From Xestospongia muta (taxonomy: Eukaryota > Porifera > Demospongiae > Haplosclerida > Petrosiidae): DNA of 64,000 nt. A model generated the notes under the pieces. That model was given only the letters and a program-made list of their open reading frames with translations. It made no database searches and had not been told where the DNA came from. The stretch lies in the NCBI GenBank assembly GCA_963693285.1, contig OY848917.1:23504245-23568244 (forward strand), written 5' to 3'. A program made the translations under genes and the position numbers. Positions 47,400-60,371 of the stretch are shown here, one piece after another; the stretch's first letter is position 1, and every line of letters starts with the position of its first letter.

Positions 47400-50105
47400 A
47401 CGATATATACATACATATTATAATCTCCTATAGGGAAGGCTGTGATGAAACATTGTCCGTAGAATGCAATGTATGATTAATTAAGTGTTTAATGTACTAA
47501 GTTCTCACTTTAATAAAAAGTCATTAATGATAGTGAAAAGTTGAAATTCTCTAGGAGTGATGAACACAATGATGATGATGAAGATGTCATTATAACATCT
47601 TTTCAACCTTGGTTGTTACCATCAACACCTGTGAGTTAATAAACACTCATCTTTGAGAAGGTGTTTGTATATATATGACAGATCTATGAGACTGGAGTGC
47701 CACTGGAGTTACGTTATACACCCAACAAGGGTTTTGGAAATGAAACCAGCAACCTATGTTGGATAAACAGTGTCCTCCAGTTATTGCATGTAACCCCCCT
47801 AGCAAAACATCTATGTGGTAATTAGAAACCTCAAACTTTGAAGTATTGATGAATTATTTTAATAGGTATACCACAAATGGAATTAACACCAGTCCAAAAA
47901 GAATACTTAAACATTGAGTGCACAGTAGAAGATAACGTTGCTAATTCACAGATGATAACAGTATTCATTTATTTCAGGCAATATGATATGATTTATGTAA
48001 TTTAATAGGCATTGATGACATCAACACCTATAGAGTTTGGTGGCCAGAATGATGTAATAGAGGGAATAGAATTACTTGTTGATGCTGTTAGTGTTCAATC
48101 GATGCAGGTAATGGAGATGTAAGCAATGTATAACTGTAATCTATTAAGAATGTTTGTCTAATAAACAGAAACTGTTTAACATACATACAATCACTGAGAA
48201 ACAATGTCCTATCTGCAAGGAGGTCTGTTATTGTGATGATGACAGTGTTGTTTATATTAACAATTAGATATATGTTGGAGAAGAGTACACAAAAATACTA
48301 TTAATTTCAGTAGTTGGACAAAAAGAAGACTGTATATCAGAATTGTGGTGGAAGAAAATATCTTGCTACTCAGATGAAACATCCCATCATTTGTAAGCTA
48401 TATATTGTGGACAATAATGCCATAATAAAGCCTACAGATGCATACCTTCAATGAATGTCTAATGACTGTTAGCACAAATGTTGCTTCACTACCAGATGTA
48501 CAGATACTAGGCATTTCTCGAAACACATATTCAAGTAAAAAATCAAACCAGCCATTGTTGCTACAAGAGTAAGTTGTAAGCAATGTAATCAATCTGATAT
48601 TATATCTAATAGGACAATTACAATTGAAAATACTACCAAACATGATTACACCTCAAGAACTTACAGATTACTTGGAATAGCTGTTAGTACTGATTACAAT
48701 GAAAGTTTCCATTTAATCCTGTCACTATGTAGGTTCATCATGGACATCCAACATCTGTAGATACAGGTCACTGTAAGTTATTATACAGTTATAAGTTACC
48801 TATATTAAAACAAAAACAATAGACACAGCATTAGTGAAAACACCTGGTGGAGAGTGGATTGAATATGATGACAATAACATAATTACTAACTATGATTACA
48901 ACAGAAATATAGACTATATTTCTGTGAGTAAAGCTAATGAAAACAATACATCATTATTATTGCCTCTTAGAGGAATGTATGTCTAGCTATATACAAGTTG
49001 GATGAGTCGGAGGTTAGTATGAAATTATTTCATATCACATAATACATATTGTAATTAATTATACTAACTAAACTTGTATAAACCGTATTGAAAGTGATTG
49101 ATGATTGTCCACCAATTTTATCATGGAGAGAAGCCAGTCTGTTGTTAAAATGTGCATGCTTTACTGTTATAATATTTCTATCAGAGTCCATTAGTTGTTA
49201 ATGAAGACAAGGAAATAGTAAGTGCATTGTTATCAAAGAATTTATTCTATATATATGATAAAGAACTGGAAAGAGATCAAGGCACCGTACAAAACATTAC
49301 AGCCAGGAGTGTGGCTAATTGCAGAAGTAAACTATATATATATATTCATAAATTATTATATATACATACACACACATAAGAATACATATACATATACATA
49401 TATAATCATTGTATATATTATATAATAGTATCTACTTGTGTAGGTAATAATGAATTACTTAATATTGTTAGCAAAGGATGTAAGTCAAATAATTTTACAT
49501 GCATGTCAAAGAAATTGTTAAAACTGGAGGAATATTGCTGTTGTCGACTACATATTCCTTCCATTATTAAAAGCAAGAGGCTTAGTGGTGTTACAAAATA
49601 TGTAAGGATTCTATAACTTTAAAAAAGTACAAAAAGTAATAAATTCTAGGGCAAAAATCTGTTAGAGAAAGACATTTAATTAATAGCATATGGTAAGGAA
49701 TTATTGCATAAGATAACATTTGAAAAAAGCAGGCTATATTTGTGTAGACTTTAAAAGTTTAAACTATCCATTCGTGAGTGGAGATACTGTGATTCCAAAG
49801 TATGCTACACAAATTCATTTTTATGGTACTTGTACATCCATAGATGTGCAACAGTCCAACACAGAGTAATGCCTGTGATTGTGGGGTATTTGTCTGCATG
49901 GTAAGACTTCATTAACTTGTATAATGTTCATTTACGTTTACAGGCAACAAAGTGTTTCATCAAGAAGAGAAAATTAAATTTTAAAGAAGTAAGTGTAAAA
50001 AATGCCTACTTGCATAGGCAGGTTACATAAATCATAGAGTGAAGCTCGAATAGCTCGAACAATGATCTTGTTGGAGCTAAATAATCTTCATAAGCAAGAA
50101 AGTTA
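47400..50105 (+). pseudogene. USP-Ulp1 remnant of element B
   Basis: All USP landmarks survive in readable form (Cys box at about 47740-47775, His box exons near 48735-48880), and most splice sites match A. The Ulp1 part is destroyed: at about 49674 the exon reading G-K-N-L-L-E-K-D is joined directly to the end of the next exon, removing the catalytic His and Asp. The preceding exon has lost its AG acceptor (CTGG for CTAG) and one base (AGGCTTAGTGG). The DCG cysteine exon (49845-49900) is still present. Confidence 0.5.
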
Positions 50106-50153
50106 GTGATTCACACAAAATGCTTAGATAAGTCATTTCTTATTGATAACCAG

Positions 50154-52398
50154 TCTTGTACACTATGTCTGAAAGCAACAGTGATGATGATAATGAATTT
50201 CCACCAGTACACTTTAACTCTAATTGTGAGTTGTTAAACACAAAACATTCCATTCCAGTTTGTTCTATTTAGTAGTTAACACCAAAACAGATATAAGTGA
50301 AACAATGCAATCAGAAATGTCAGTTATTAATGCCCCCAAAATCCCACTGAATAAGAGCAATGGTTTGGGACTTAAAACAATATTATCTATTGATGATACT
50401 TTGAATGTGTTGTCATTGGATGACGTAAACCTCAATTTAAAAGACATAAAAAAATTAACAAACAGCGAAAAATTTATTTCATCTAATGTACAGTCCATCT
50501 CAAATGTCTAATCATTAATAATACACTCAAATAAATGTAGACAGTATACTTTTTTATAAATGTTTTGAAGACAATTAGTAACAACAAATTTGAAACCTTT
50601 TATAGAGTCAGTAATTGAAATAATCAAATATGTCATGTTTGAACAATACTCTATTATAAAGGATTTGGGTTATGTTGAAGTCATAAACAGTGCTGACTTA
50701 TAAATTTGTATGACAAGAAAATCCATGTCAGAATTTGATAGAGTGAATCCATGTTTTTACATGAAAGTAAGTTATAATGAAGACGCCTTGAGTATGTACA
50801 ATATATACAACAGAGGTCTAGTGGAGACCAACGATATGGAGAGATATTCCTGACAATTTGTCCTATTTTGGAAGAGGACATGGTACTAGTGAGTGAAAAC
50901 TAATAAAACACATGCACTATCATCACTTTATCTATTACAGTTCAGCCAACATGAGAATAAGGATGTATTGGTATATACTATTCATGACAAAATAAGTGAT
51001 AAAGCAAATGAACTCATTGAAACTTTCAGGTATATTCACATGTCATACTGCACATGATTGAGACAAACTTACAGGAAAGCAGTTGCTATGTGGAGGGCAA
51101 CAGTAATGAAGGAAGCAAGAAGATATAACAATTGGAGAATTAATATGGTGAAGGGTTGGTAAACGATTTAATTAAAAATGGGTACCCTGACATATTTAAT
51201 CATAAGGACACATGCCCCGACATGTACAGAAATGTATATATATGTAAGGTATGTGAAAAGCATAGCTAAGATTTAACATTTACATCAGATAATTAAATTT
51301 AACAGTATGTGGCAAGTTATCTCAGAATACCATATGATAATTTTGAGGTAGAGACTGTTTATTACATGTTGACATTATCTATAAAAATAGCTGACAACTT
51401 ACAAGAAACGGATCCTTAAAATAAGGTATGTTATCCATGAAATAATGTATATGAATACATTGTCTGTTAATTCCTAGCTGTTCAGTAGCAGAAGTGCATA
51501 TGGAAAATGTTCCTCCAGATTATGTAGAAACCATTAAAACTTATGTCAACTTAGGTACATTATAAACTACATGATTACTGAATGATTGTAATTCCAATCT
51601 TTGTTAACTTTAGGCTGTGATAGAGAAATGAAGTTATTTATATAATGGATCGTAAGCATATAGTTCTATAAATTCTATGTTTATTGATATTTAGAAGACG
51701 ATTTAGAGGACAATGACATACTACTTCCATCATTTACATCTCAACCAGTAATAGATAGGGATGACATCTTTTGTACTAAACAAAAATGGGGCAAGGAGTT
51801 TTACCTTAAAAGTTATCCGAATTTTAGATGTGACAAATCAGATCAGTATGTTATTCAGATATGTGAATACTATATCTAATACTCTATCATTGTATCAGTG
51901 ACAGCATATTTACAAGAAGGTTCATTAGAACAACAATCAAAGCAAATGAAGTATGTTTACAAGTATCATTTAAAATTTAAAAAATCATGTGTTTATGATA
52001 TACAAACAGCACACAATCAGACAATTATTAAATGGAGAATGTTGCAGTGATTTTGGTAAAGTGAAGTATTTAAATGATGGCTGGCCAATTGACCTTGATG
52101 ATATGGTGAGAATATCAGTCTAACAAACAATTATTTCATACAAGTTTCATGTAGCTAATGGAAATTGATTACTATTTACTTGCTTTAGCGAGTGATTGTC
52201 TAAAAAAACCTGCATTCTATTTAAGTGATTTTACGAAATCAATCATCTGGCCAGAGGTAATTCCAGATAATAATTACAAGACATAACCTCATTGAATTAT
52301 ACTTATAGGTTCTCACTTTGTTAATAATGGAGAAATTTCACTTTTCATACGAAATAGCTGTTAAGTGCCTTCTACAAAGACAACTTCCCTCTATATAA
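50154..52398 (+). pseudogene. C-terminal-half remnant of the B double-protease gene
   Basis: Same exon order as the last 16 exons of the A gene, ending in QLPSI before TAA at 52396-52398. Damage includes a TAA at 50701-50703 (GAC-TTA-TAA where A has CAA), an altered acceptor near 50606, and a lost base near 51635 that shifts the frame. The donors that fuse the coding parts in A (GAAA|GTTAGT and GAG|GTAGAG) are kept here too, which supports the single-gene model. Confidence 0.5.
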
Positions 52399-52654
52399 AC
52401 ATAAAATTCTTGATTTTAGATTAAGCAACTCATTGAAAAATAGTTCATTTGTAAATTATATACTTCTAAATCTTCTTACGTATTCTAAGAAAAACACTGA
52501 CCTTCAGACGTCTTTTCAAAATAACACAAGTTTCCTTGTTGCAGTGTCATGTGGTGATGGGACATTAATTAGGCTTCTGCAGCAGCACATTCAAATGAGG
52601 AATGTACATTATGTGCAGCAACACATACCGCGGTTTTAAGGTCCGCCTACAAAT

Positions 52655-52694
52655 ATGTGCTGCTGCACGAATGTGCTGCTAACTTCAACAGAGT
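52655..52694. repeat. Terminal inverted repeat of B, gene end
   Basis: Exact reverse complement of 25163-25202. The inner flank 52560-52654 repeats the subterminal TGCTGCTGCA motifs seen at 25360-25440. Confidence 0.5.
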
Positions 52695-52703
52695 CACCCA
52701 ACT
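52695..52703. repeat. Target-site duplication of element B, right
   Basis: CACCCAACT, identical to 25154-25162. Confidence 0.5.
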
Positions 52704-52789
52704 TTATTGAAGTTGGTGTCACAAGCTGGACAAACTATATCACTTCTGGCACTAAGAGCAGGAGATAAAGAGACATCTAGTACATTGTG

Positions 52790-53345
52790 TATGTCAATAT
52801 TGATATGCTGGTACAATATGCTAGTATATTAAATTGGTACATTATGCTGGCACATTATGATTATACATTATACTAGTACCTTATGCTGGTACAGTATGTT
52901 AGTATGTTATATTAATAAATTATACTGGCACATTAGGATTGTACATTATAATAATACATTATGCTGGTACAATATGTTAGTATATTATATTGGTGCATTA
53001 TGCTGGCATATTATGATTGTACATTATAATAGTACATTATGCTGGTACAATATGTTAGTATATTATATTGGTGCATTATGCTAGCATATTATGATTGTAC
53101 ATTATAATTGTACATTATGCTGGTACATTATGTTAATATATTATATTAGTACATTGTGCTGGCACATTATGATTGTACATTATAATAATACATTATGCTG
53201 GTACAACATGCTAGTATATTATATTGGTACATTATGCTGGTATATTGTGCTAATACATTATGCTGGTATATTATTTTGATGATACACTATAATACATTAT
53301 GATAATGTATTATACTAGTACATTATGCTAATACATTATGATATC
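52790..53345. repeat. AT-rich satellite, about 78-bp period, block 1
   Basis: ATGATTGTAC recurs at about 53013, 53091 and 53169, a 78-bp period. Within it, 13-bp pieces of the type ACATTATGCTGGT / ATATTATATTGGT recur, so the unit is probably six 13-mers. No gene; open frames here are repeat artefacts. Confidence 0.5.
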
Positions 53346-53739
53346 AATAATAATGCTTGTATTACTTATCGACATAGAAATTATATTAATTTTATATTAA
53401 GTTTATCAATAATTCACTTTAACTGTCTAAACCAGATTTCTTAAAATAGTTACATTATAGTGAATATGTCATTAGTTTAAAATTGTTATTTAAGCCTACT
53501 GTCTATTTTAAACTCTGCAATAATGATATAAGTATTAGAGAAAAGACTATAAGTCAAACATGAAAGTGTAAAACATCCTTGTTTATTTGGATATAAGTGT
53601 ATGTGTATTACAATAATTGTCTATATTATAGCTAAACTTACAAAAGAGTACAAAATTACATAACATGAATACATGAATAATTGGAAGAATAATTGAACAG
53701 ATAAGTTGGTACATCCTTTAGAATGGAGTGAACATGTAT
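53346..53739. other. AT-rich gap between satellite blocks
   Basis: Nothing recognised. Confidence 0.5.
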
Positions 53740-54770
53740 TAATATATAGATATATTATGCTGGTATATTATGACAATTTATTGGATTAGTCCATTATGCA
53801 ATTACATTATAATGTTACAATTTATTAGTATATTGATACGTTATGTTTGTACAACTGTACTCTTTCATTATGCTAGTATAGCATATTAGTACATTATGCT
53901 GGACATTATGATTGTACATTATACTAGTACAATATGCTGATACAATATGCCAGTACATTATATTAGTACATTTTGCTGGACATTATGATTGATATTAAAC
54001 TAGTACATTATGTTGGTATAATATGCTAGTATATTATATTGGTATATTATGCTGGCACGTTATGATTGTACATTATTATAGTATATTATTCTGGTACAAT
54101 ATGCTAGTATATTATATTAGTACATTATGCTGGAGATTATGATTGTACATTACACTACTACATTATGCTGGTATAATATGCTAGTATATTATATTGGTAT
54201 ATTATGCTGGCACATTATGATTGTACATTATTATAGTATATTATTCTGGTACAATATGCTAGTATATTATATTAGTCATTATGCTGGCACATTATAATTG
54301 TATATTAAACTAGTACATTATGCTGGTATAATATGCTAGCATATTATATTAGTACATTATGCTGGCACATTATGATTGTACATTATAATAGTACAATATG
54401 CTGGTACATTATGCTAGTATATTATATTGGTACATTATGCTGGCACATTATGATTATACATTATACTAGTACAATATGCTGATACAATATGCTAGTATAT
54501 TATATTAGTACCTTATGCTGGACATTATAATTGTATATTAAACTAGTACATTATGCTGGTATAATATGCTACTATATTATATTGGTACATTATGCTGGAC
54601 ATTATAATTGTACATTATACTAGTACATTATGCTGGTATTATGCTAGTATATTATATTGGTACATTATGCTGGCACGTTATTATTGGTACATTATGCTTT
54701 CACACTAGGATGCTGGTACAATATGCTAGTATATTATATTAGTACCTTATGCTGGCACATTATGACTTGT
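53740..54770. repeat. AT-rich satellite, block 2
   Basis: Same 13-bp and 78-bp pattern (ATTATGCTGGTA, ATATGCTAGTATATTATATT) as block 1, more diverged and with indels. Confidence 0.5.
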
Positions 54771-55340
54771 CTTTAACCATTACATTCCTGCATTTTATAG
54801 TCATAATCTTTCACATATACTGTGCTAATTACACACTCCTTTATAATTCTAGTCATTGTTTCACTGTAAAGACAGTATATTCTAAAGCAATGCATTATAT
54901 TATTGTAGTTACTTTTGCATTGTATGTCAGCTTCAAATTATAGCTCTTATGTTAGTCACATTTTAGTCAAAAAAATTTTTTTTTCTAATTCTCACAAAAT
55001 TATTATATAATTATGAAGGCGTCTTCCTAACAGTTCATGTGTAAGGTAGTAGTATATTTAGTCAATTGATGTAAAAATTGTGATTAGTTTATCTAAAACT
55101 CCCTACCCTTGATAAATAGTACACATCTTCCAACAAATTCTTCAGATGGTTTTATAGATATACCTGCACCTGTTAATTAAGATAAGTGAGCATTATTAGT
55201 ACTGCTACTTCTTCCTCTATTATAACTTGCACCTATTCCAACTGATATACTTGGTAAGACAAAAACATAAGCTTATGCATTCATTACATTAGTAGCAGAG
55301 GGTTTTAAATTAAATCTTAAAAAAAATATTTAATTTGTTG
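54771..55340. other. Non-repetitive interruption in the satellite
   Basis: AT-rich, no supported gene. The 64-codon plus frame at 54749-54943 is partly satellite-derived and has no family resemblance. Confidence 0.5.
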
Positions 55341-55585
55341 TACTTCTATATTATTACAGTATATTATTCTGGTAAAATATGCTAATACAATATATTAGTG
55401 CACTATACTGGACATTACAATTGTACATTGAAATAGTATATTATGTTGGTAAAATATGCTAGTATATTATATTGGTACATTTATGCTGACACGTTATTAT
55501 TGGTACATTATGCTGCCTCATTAGGATTGTACATTATAGTACATTATGCTGGTGCACTATGCTAGTATATCATATTATGTACAAT
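55341..55585. repeat. AT-rich satellite, block 3
   Basis: Short block with the same ATTATGCTGG / TGCTAGTATATTATATT motifs. Confidence 0.5.
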
Positions 55586-56985
55586 AAATTTTTATCATGA
55601 GTTTGTATCTGGCTCAAATAAATGGTAGATGACTATTTATTAATGGTCAAAATATATATTATTAACCATACAATTTATTTTGTATTTATAAGTACATGTC
55701 ACAAATTAATGCTATATTCAACAATATACATTCCGACTAACTCTAAGAACAAAATAATCATAAACTTGGAAATACGTGTAATGTTATTTGATGCTAACTG
55801 AAACTAAAAAAATGCTTCATACTGTTTTAATTGTTAATGTACTGCTGCTTATGTAGCTAATGGTTAGAACTAATATATAATGATTTATAATGTATTTTGT
55901 TATGGATACAAGCAAACTAAACAGTGTTCATAAATGGATTGAAATGACTTTACCTCTTTTAAAGCATTGTATTGGTATATTATGATGAAAATAGTAACAT
56001 TGGAAATTATAATAAATAATTATTATTATATTTATAATTTTCACATTATTACATGCACATGAGTTGACAGATAGAATAGGTTTGGTTGATTTTTATAAAT
56101 TTCCTTAATGTCAAGTAACTGTTATCTTACAGTGTTACATAAACCATTGTTTTACTTATTAAATAGTAATAGAGTAATAACTTTATTGGTTGAAACAACA
56201 AAAATGATGTTGTCAAAACGAAAACACATTTAACATCTGAGTTTCAATTTTCAAGATCATTTATGAATATAGACACTTATTAGTGTAACATGTGATAAAT
56301 AAAGTGTCACTGCATTATCATTTAGTTATCTAGAGATTATATTATCTTTTAAATGTTTAATGTCTTCATCCATTGGTCTTTAATAAATGAGGTCATTATT
56401 TGTTAACCACCATTAATAGCAGCCGATAATTGTCTTAATAGGGGGAGTAATATATGACATCACAATTGGCAATTTGTAGTATTTGTTTTGTAAGAATTAT
56501 ATTGTTCTTAATGTAAAAAGTACAATGAGTCATGATAGATTAGATTGGACAACAATATCCTTACAATGGAATTTTAGCCAATACAAGGTTGATCAACTTA
56601 GATCTGAAGTGATTTAAATCACCCATATTCAAATAAATATTATAAGGGAACAAAATTATGAAAATAATATCAGACATACAAGTGTACAGAAGATTAACAA
56701 TGTTTTCTATAGATAAGCTTTGATACTGATTGACTACAAGAATAATTGTCTAGATATGATCTATCTATATAACCACATCAAGTTCACACATCACATTTAT
56801 TTCTGTTGATATTCAATTGAATCAAAATAATTTGAAAGTAGCAAAAAGAAAAAAATTTATTTCAAAAAAGTAGCAGCAAAACAAGGGGAATAAGTTTTCA
56901 GTTCTCTAACAATAGTTATCACTTATACAAAAAGAAACTAATTTTATTTCAAATATTAGCAGCAACATGGTAGCAGTTATTTATT
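55586..56985. other. Intergenic, includes a dispersed repeat
   Basis: 56365-56555 is the partner of 14930-15118. 55790-56230 is a diverged duplicate of 60540-60960 (shared TTATGTAGCTAATGGTTA, AGAGTAATAACTT). No gene was seen. Confidence 0.5.
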
Positions 56986-59900
56986 TTATACTGTTTTACA
57001 CATACAATCAGAGTCACCAGATGAGTATCCTGATTGACTGTTACAATAATTTCCAAGCAGACCACCAATACAATCACATGCCCTGCAGCTACCCCATAAC
57101 AGTCTTGGAGAGTGTGAAGAAAACAGACTTTTACTGTAAGAAAGAGAGGACCACTTCTTCTTTGAACCCCACTACAAAGCATGTTAGTAGTTATTACAAA
57201 TGTATTTAAAAGTTACCTTGCAGCTACACCTAATTTTCCATCTCCTTATTGAACATGAACAACTGTACTTTTGGTGATAGGCATAAATGTTTATTGATCC
57301 TCCTGGTTTTGTGTACACATTAAAGCAGGCAGTTGCATCTCCTACTGGATCATCATCACAGAGTGTGGTTGATGCTATAGGTTTAATGTAGTAACCAATA
57401 GAACAGGATGCTGCCATACCAATTCGAAAGACACCCTATTATATTTACATACAATTAACATGTACTAAAATTTATTTGACTCACTAGCAATTTCACTGAT
57501 GCATCTCCAGTAATTGTGACGGTTGGTCCTACATTCAAACTACATTCTGCATGTTTGAAATCAAGACTCATATCAAATGTCATAGTACCACTAAGACTTC
57601 CACTGAGCGTTATATCCAGTGTGCCTACATAGATGAAGAAGCTCATTCTTAACACAAAAAGTCTCAGAGATACCAAATTCCATGACCTGGAATATAAGTA
57701 TGGTAAAAGATTAGAAGTGTCCTGATTTATGTAGGTTGAACCACATATCTTTCCATATTTAACAGTAATGCCAGATAAAATATTTTGATGACTAAGATAC
57801 TTGACATCGACAGCTCTATATGTGTAACCCCAAGCGTAAAGTTCAACAATTGCTCTTGCAAATACTTTATAGCCAGATGAACCTAGTCCTCCAAATCCAC
57901 CAGCAGCCACTTTAGCATGAAGCTTTGAAACACCAAGCTCATCAACCCAAAGGTACGCTCGATGGTAGGGGTAATTCTCTTCGTCTGACGTTCTACTAGA
58001 TTGACTAGCGATGAGATTGTATTTATAATAGCCATCATTCCAATTTGTAGTTGATTCCCTTTTTGATCTTCTGATTGAGGTTTGAAGTTTATTTAGAAGT
58101 TCTTTTGCATATTGTGTGTCTATGAAATTGAGATAATTGGCCATGAGTTTATTTAGATCCACGTTCTTAAACTTGATAGCAGATTCAACAAGAACACTCA
58201 TTAGCTCTTTTTCGGTCGAACGTTCTCCTGCATTATCAGGATGATCAGAGAAATAAATTGATTGCTTGAAAGGAAAGATTAAGCTTTCTACAACTTCAAT
58301 TACTGTCTCAACAATTGTAGAATATTTCACTAAAGATGTAAAAGCTGTTTGTACTTTTTCATCATGAGATACAGTTCTTAATGCATCAATAGTTGGTGCT
58401 AGAAGACTGGACTGATTAGAGTGTATTAAAGGTAAAAGTAAAGGAATGATTTTCTTTGAACCAGTGTTACCTAGTGCATGTATAATATGAATGATATAAG
58501 TAGAATCGTTTGTTAACTGAAAGACTTTTTTTGCTTTTTCAAGCTCCTTTGCAAGTGTATTAGTGATACGATTTTCTACATTACTATGACGACCAAGGGT
58601 GGCATAAAATAAAATTACTTGATTTGTATGGTTTAAATGCTTCAAATAGTCCTCAAGGTATTCCGCAGTGGAATGATGAACAGAAGATAGTAGTGCAATT
58701 TGTAGGAGTAGGACAAAATGTTCATCTTCTTCAAGTGGTAAATGAAGCATATCAAGTAATACCTGTGTCATTTATAAACATTTTAAGTTATGTAGTATTA
58801 TCATCATATTGTATACCTTCTGTGCTTCAACACTTCCTTCTGAACTCAGTAAATCATAAAGTATTCTTCTTTCTTGGCTTGCAAATGGGCTTGCACTGAA
58901 AGTCTTAGCAAATATTGGTTACATTTAATGTAATTAAAAGTATATATATTTACCTTCTCCTTTAACTTTCTGATGAGCATAGGTAGCTTATGTTGGGTTC
59001 CAGGAAGAGGTCCATACTTTGCTTCCATTTGTAGTAGCTGCCTCCATTGTCTTAACGATGCTTCTACAGCATGTATCAAGTCATTTAAAATGTCATTATT
59101 AAATTACCTGCACGTTTTGGTTCTGTATTGCGTGTTGCTCTTGTGAGGGTATCATCAAGTGATGGCAAGTCATCATGAAGTTCCTTCATCAACATTTGAT
59201 TGTGTTTTTCTGTGAAAAAGAAATAATAACAAAGAAACATAAACCAAGTTAAATGTACCTTGATCAGTTTTGACCAGGATATCGTCAATAATTCCTTCTT
59301 GTTTAATCAGTTCCTCTAAACTGCGAGCATAACGACTTTGACTGTAACGCTCACATCGAATTAAATTCAGTTCATACATAGTTGAAGCTCCTAAGGAAGG
59401 TACATTATCAAACGTATTTCTTGAATCAGTGTCGTTGGCCTTAGTGTTTCCTCTCACATCAACAGTAGTATGTCCTGTAGATAAATGAATTGTTTTTTTG
59501 TCATCCATTTCTATTTTCTCTTCTTGATGGAAATGCAGCGATTTGGTTGGAACTCCAGAGTTCCCAGCATACTGAATGACATCACCCTCATCTATTGTTC
59601 TCTGTTGTATCTGTCGATTATTCTTTGAATAGTATCTGATCAGATATTAACAATATCATCACTAATGATATTTAGATACCTGTAATGCGAGTGATGAAAA
59701 GACTGAGAATCTCTCTCTTCTTCCTTAGCAGTTCCCTTAAAATTTGCTTGAAATGAGGCTGATATACTTTTCTTTAAATTGATAATGTCTTCCTTCTCAT
59801 CTTTGGGATAAAACACAGCTACTATTTTACCAGTAGTGCTTTGTGCAAAACAAAACCACTTGCTCATATCAATGCTATATTGATAGCTTCCATCATCACT

Positions 59901-60371
59901 TCAAAGTAAGTGAAAATATAAATGACATAATTATATGTAGATCTAAATTGGTAGTTACCTGAACCCAGATCCACTTGGTTGTTCCTCTGTGACATTAACA
60001 ATCATAGCCTTAAAATTTGATACAGTAATACAATATAGTGTTACTGAGTCACGTCTAAGAAAACCAACTATACAAAGAACAGATTAATATCACTACAGAG
60101 TGTATGTATACCTGATTTACAGGCTCTCTTGACATTAGAAGAGAGGATTACAGTTTTTCCATTACTAAGTTGGACTTTAACAGAATAATCATATGTACAT
60201 ATGTTGTTCTCCTATATTAAAAGCATACACAAGCATAAATGTATATAATAGAAAGAAATTTACCTTGCAGTTGTCAGTTTTGATAAAACTCTCAAATCTA
60301 TCATCATTTGCTTTGCAAAGAGGAACCATTAATATGACACCTGCAACTGCAAATGATGTAAGCAGTAACAT
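56986..60371 (-). CDS. Large lipid transfer protein, MTP-like (11 exons, 952 residues)
   Basis: Exons: 60264-60371, 60112-60211, 59959-60043, 59680-59898, 59259-59635, 59108-59209, 58954-59063, 58817-58903, 57485-58762, 57217-57435, 56986-57159; phases agree and the sum is 953 codons. Start is the ATG of MLLLTSFAVAGVILMVPLCKA, a signal peptide. Early exons show the vitellogenin-N (LPD_N) beta-barrel pattern (TGKIVAVFYPKDEKEDIINL, then SASFQ); exons 7-9 are the helical repeats (LEDYLKHLNHTNQVILFYATLG). Later residues form the sheet region (YAWGYTYRAVDVKYLS). The length fits microsomal triglyceride transfer protein (about 900) rather than vitellogenin or apoB, and no vWD domain is seen. It would load lipid onto secreted lipoprotein in the ER lumen. 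Odd: a cysteine-rich tail (CSCSIRRWKIRCSCK, then SCRACDCIGG and DCMCKTV) not known to me from MTP. The last acceptor (GTTCAAAG) was chosen because the stronger TTACAG would give an immediate stop. Introns are mostly 45-70 nt. Confidence 0.5.

Larger units (their letters stand above)
25163..52694 (+). mobile_element. Outer MULE-like transposon B (degenerate, interrupted by element A)
   Basis: Both ends are 40-bp terminal inverted repeats (25163-25202 and 52655-52694, beginning ACTCTGTTGAAG inward), flanked by identical 9-mers; a 9-bp duplication is the hallmark of Mutator-like (MULE) insertion. With element A and one target copy removed, B is about 14.5 kb. Order from left to right is left end, unique arm (38353-38744), 153-bp repeat array (38745-46345), then plus-strand gene remnants (46545-52398) and right end. 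It lost about 2.8 kb, including the DDE core and PHD finger, plus catalytic parts of the second gene, so it cannot move on its own. Confidence 0.5.

Noticed and set aside
52857..53279. Plus frames rich in Y, W, C and H
   Set aside because: Translation of the 78-bp AT-rich satellite.
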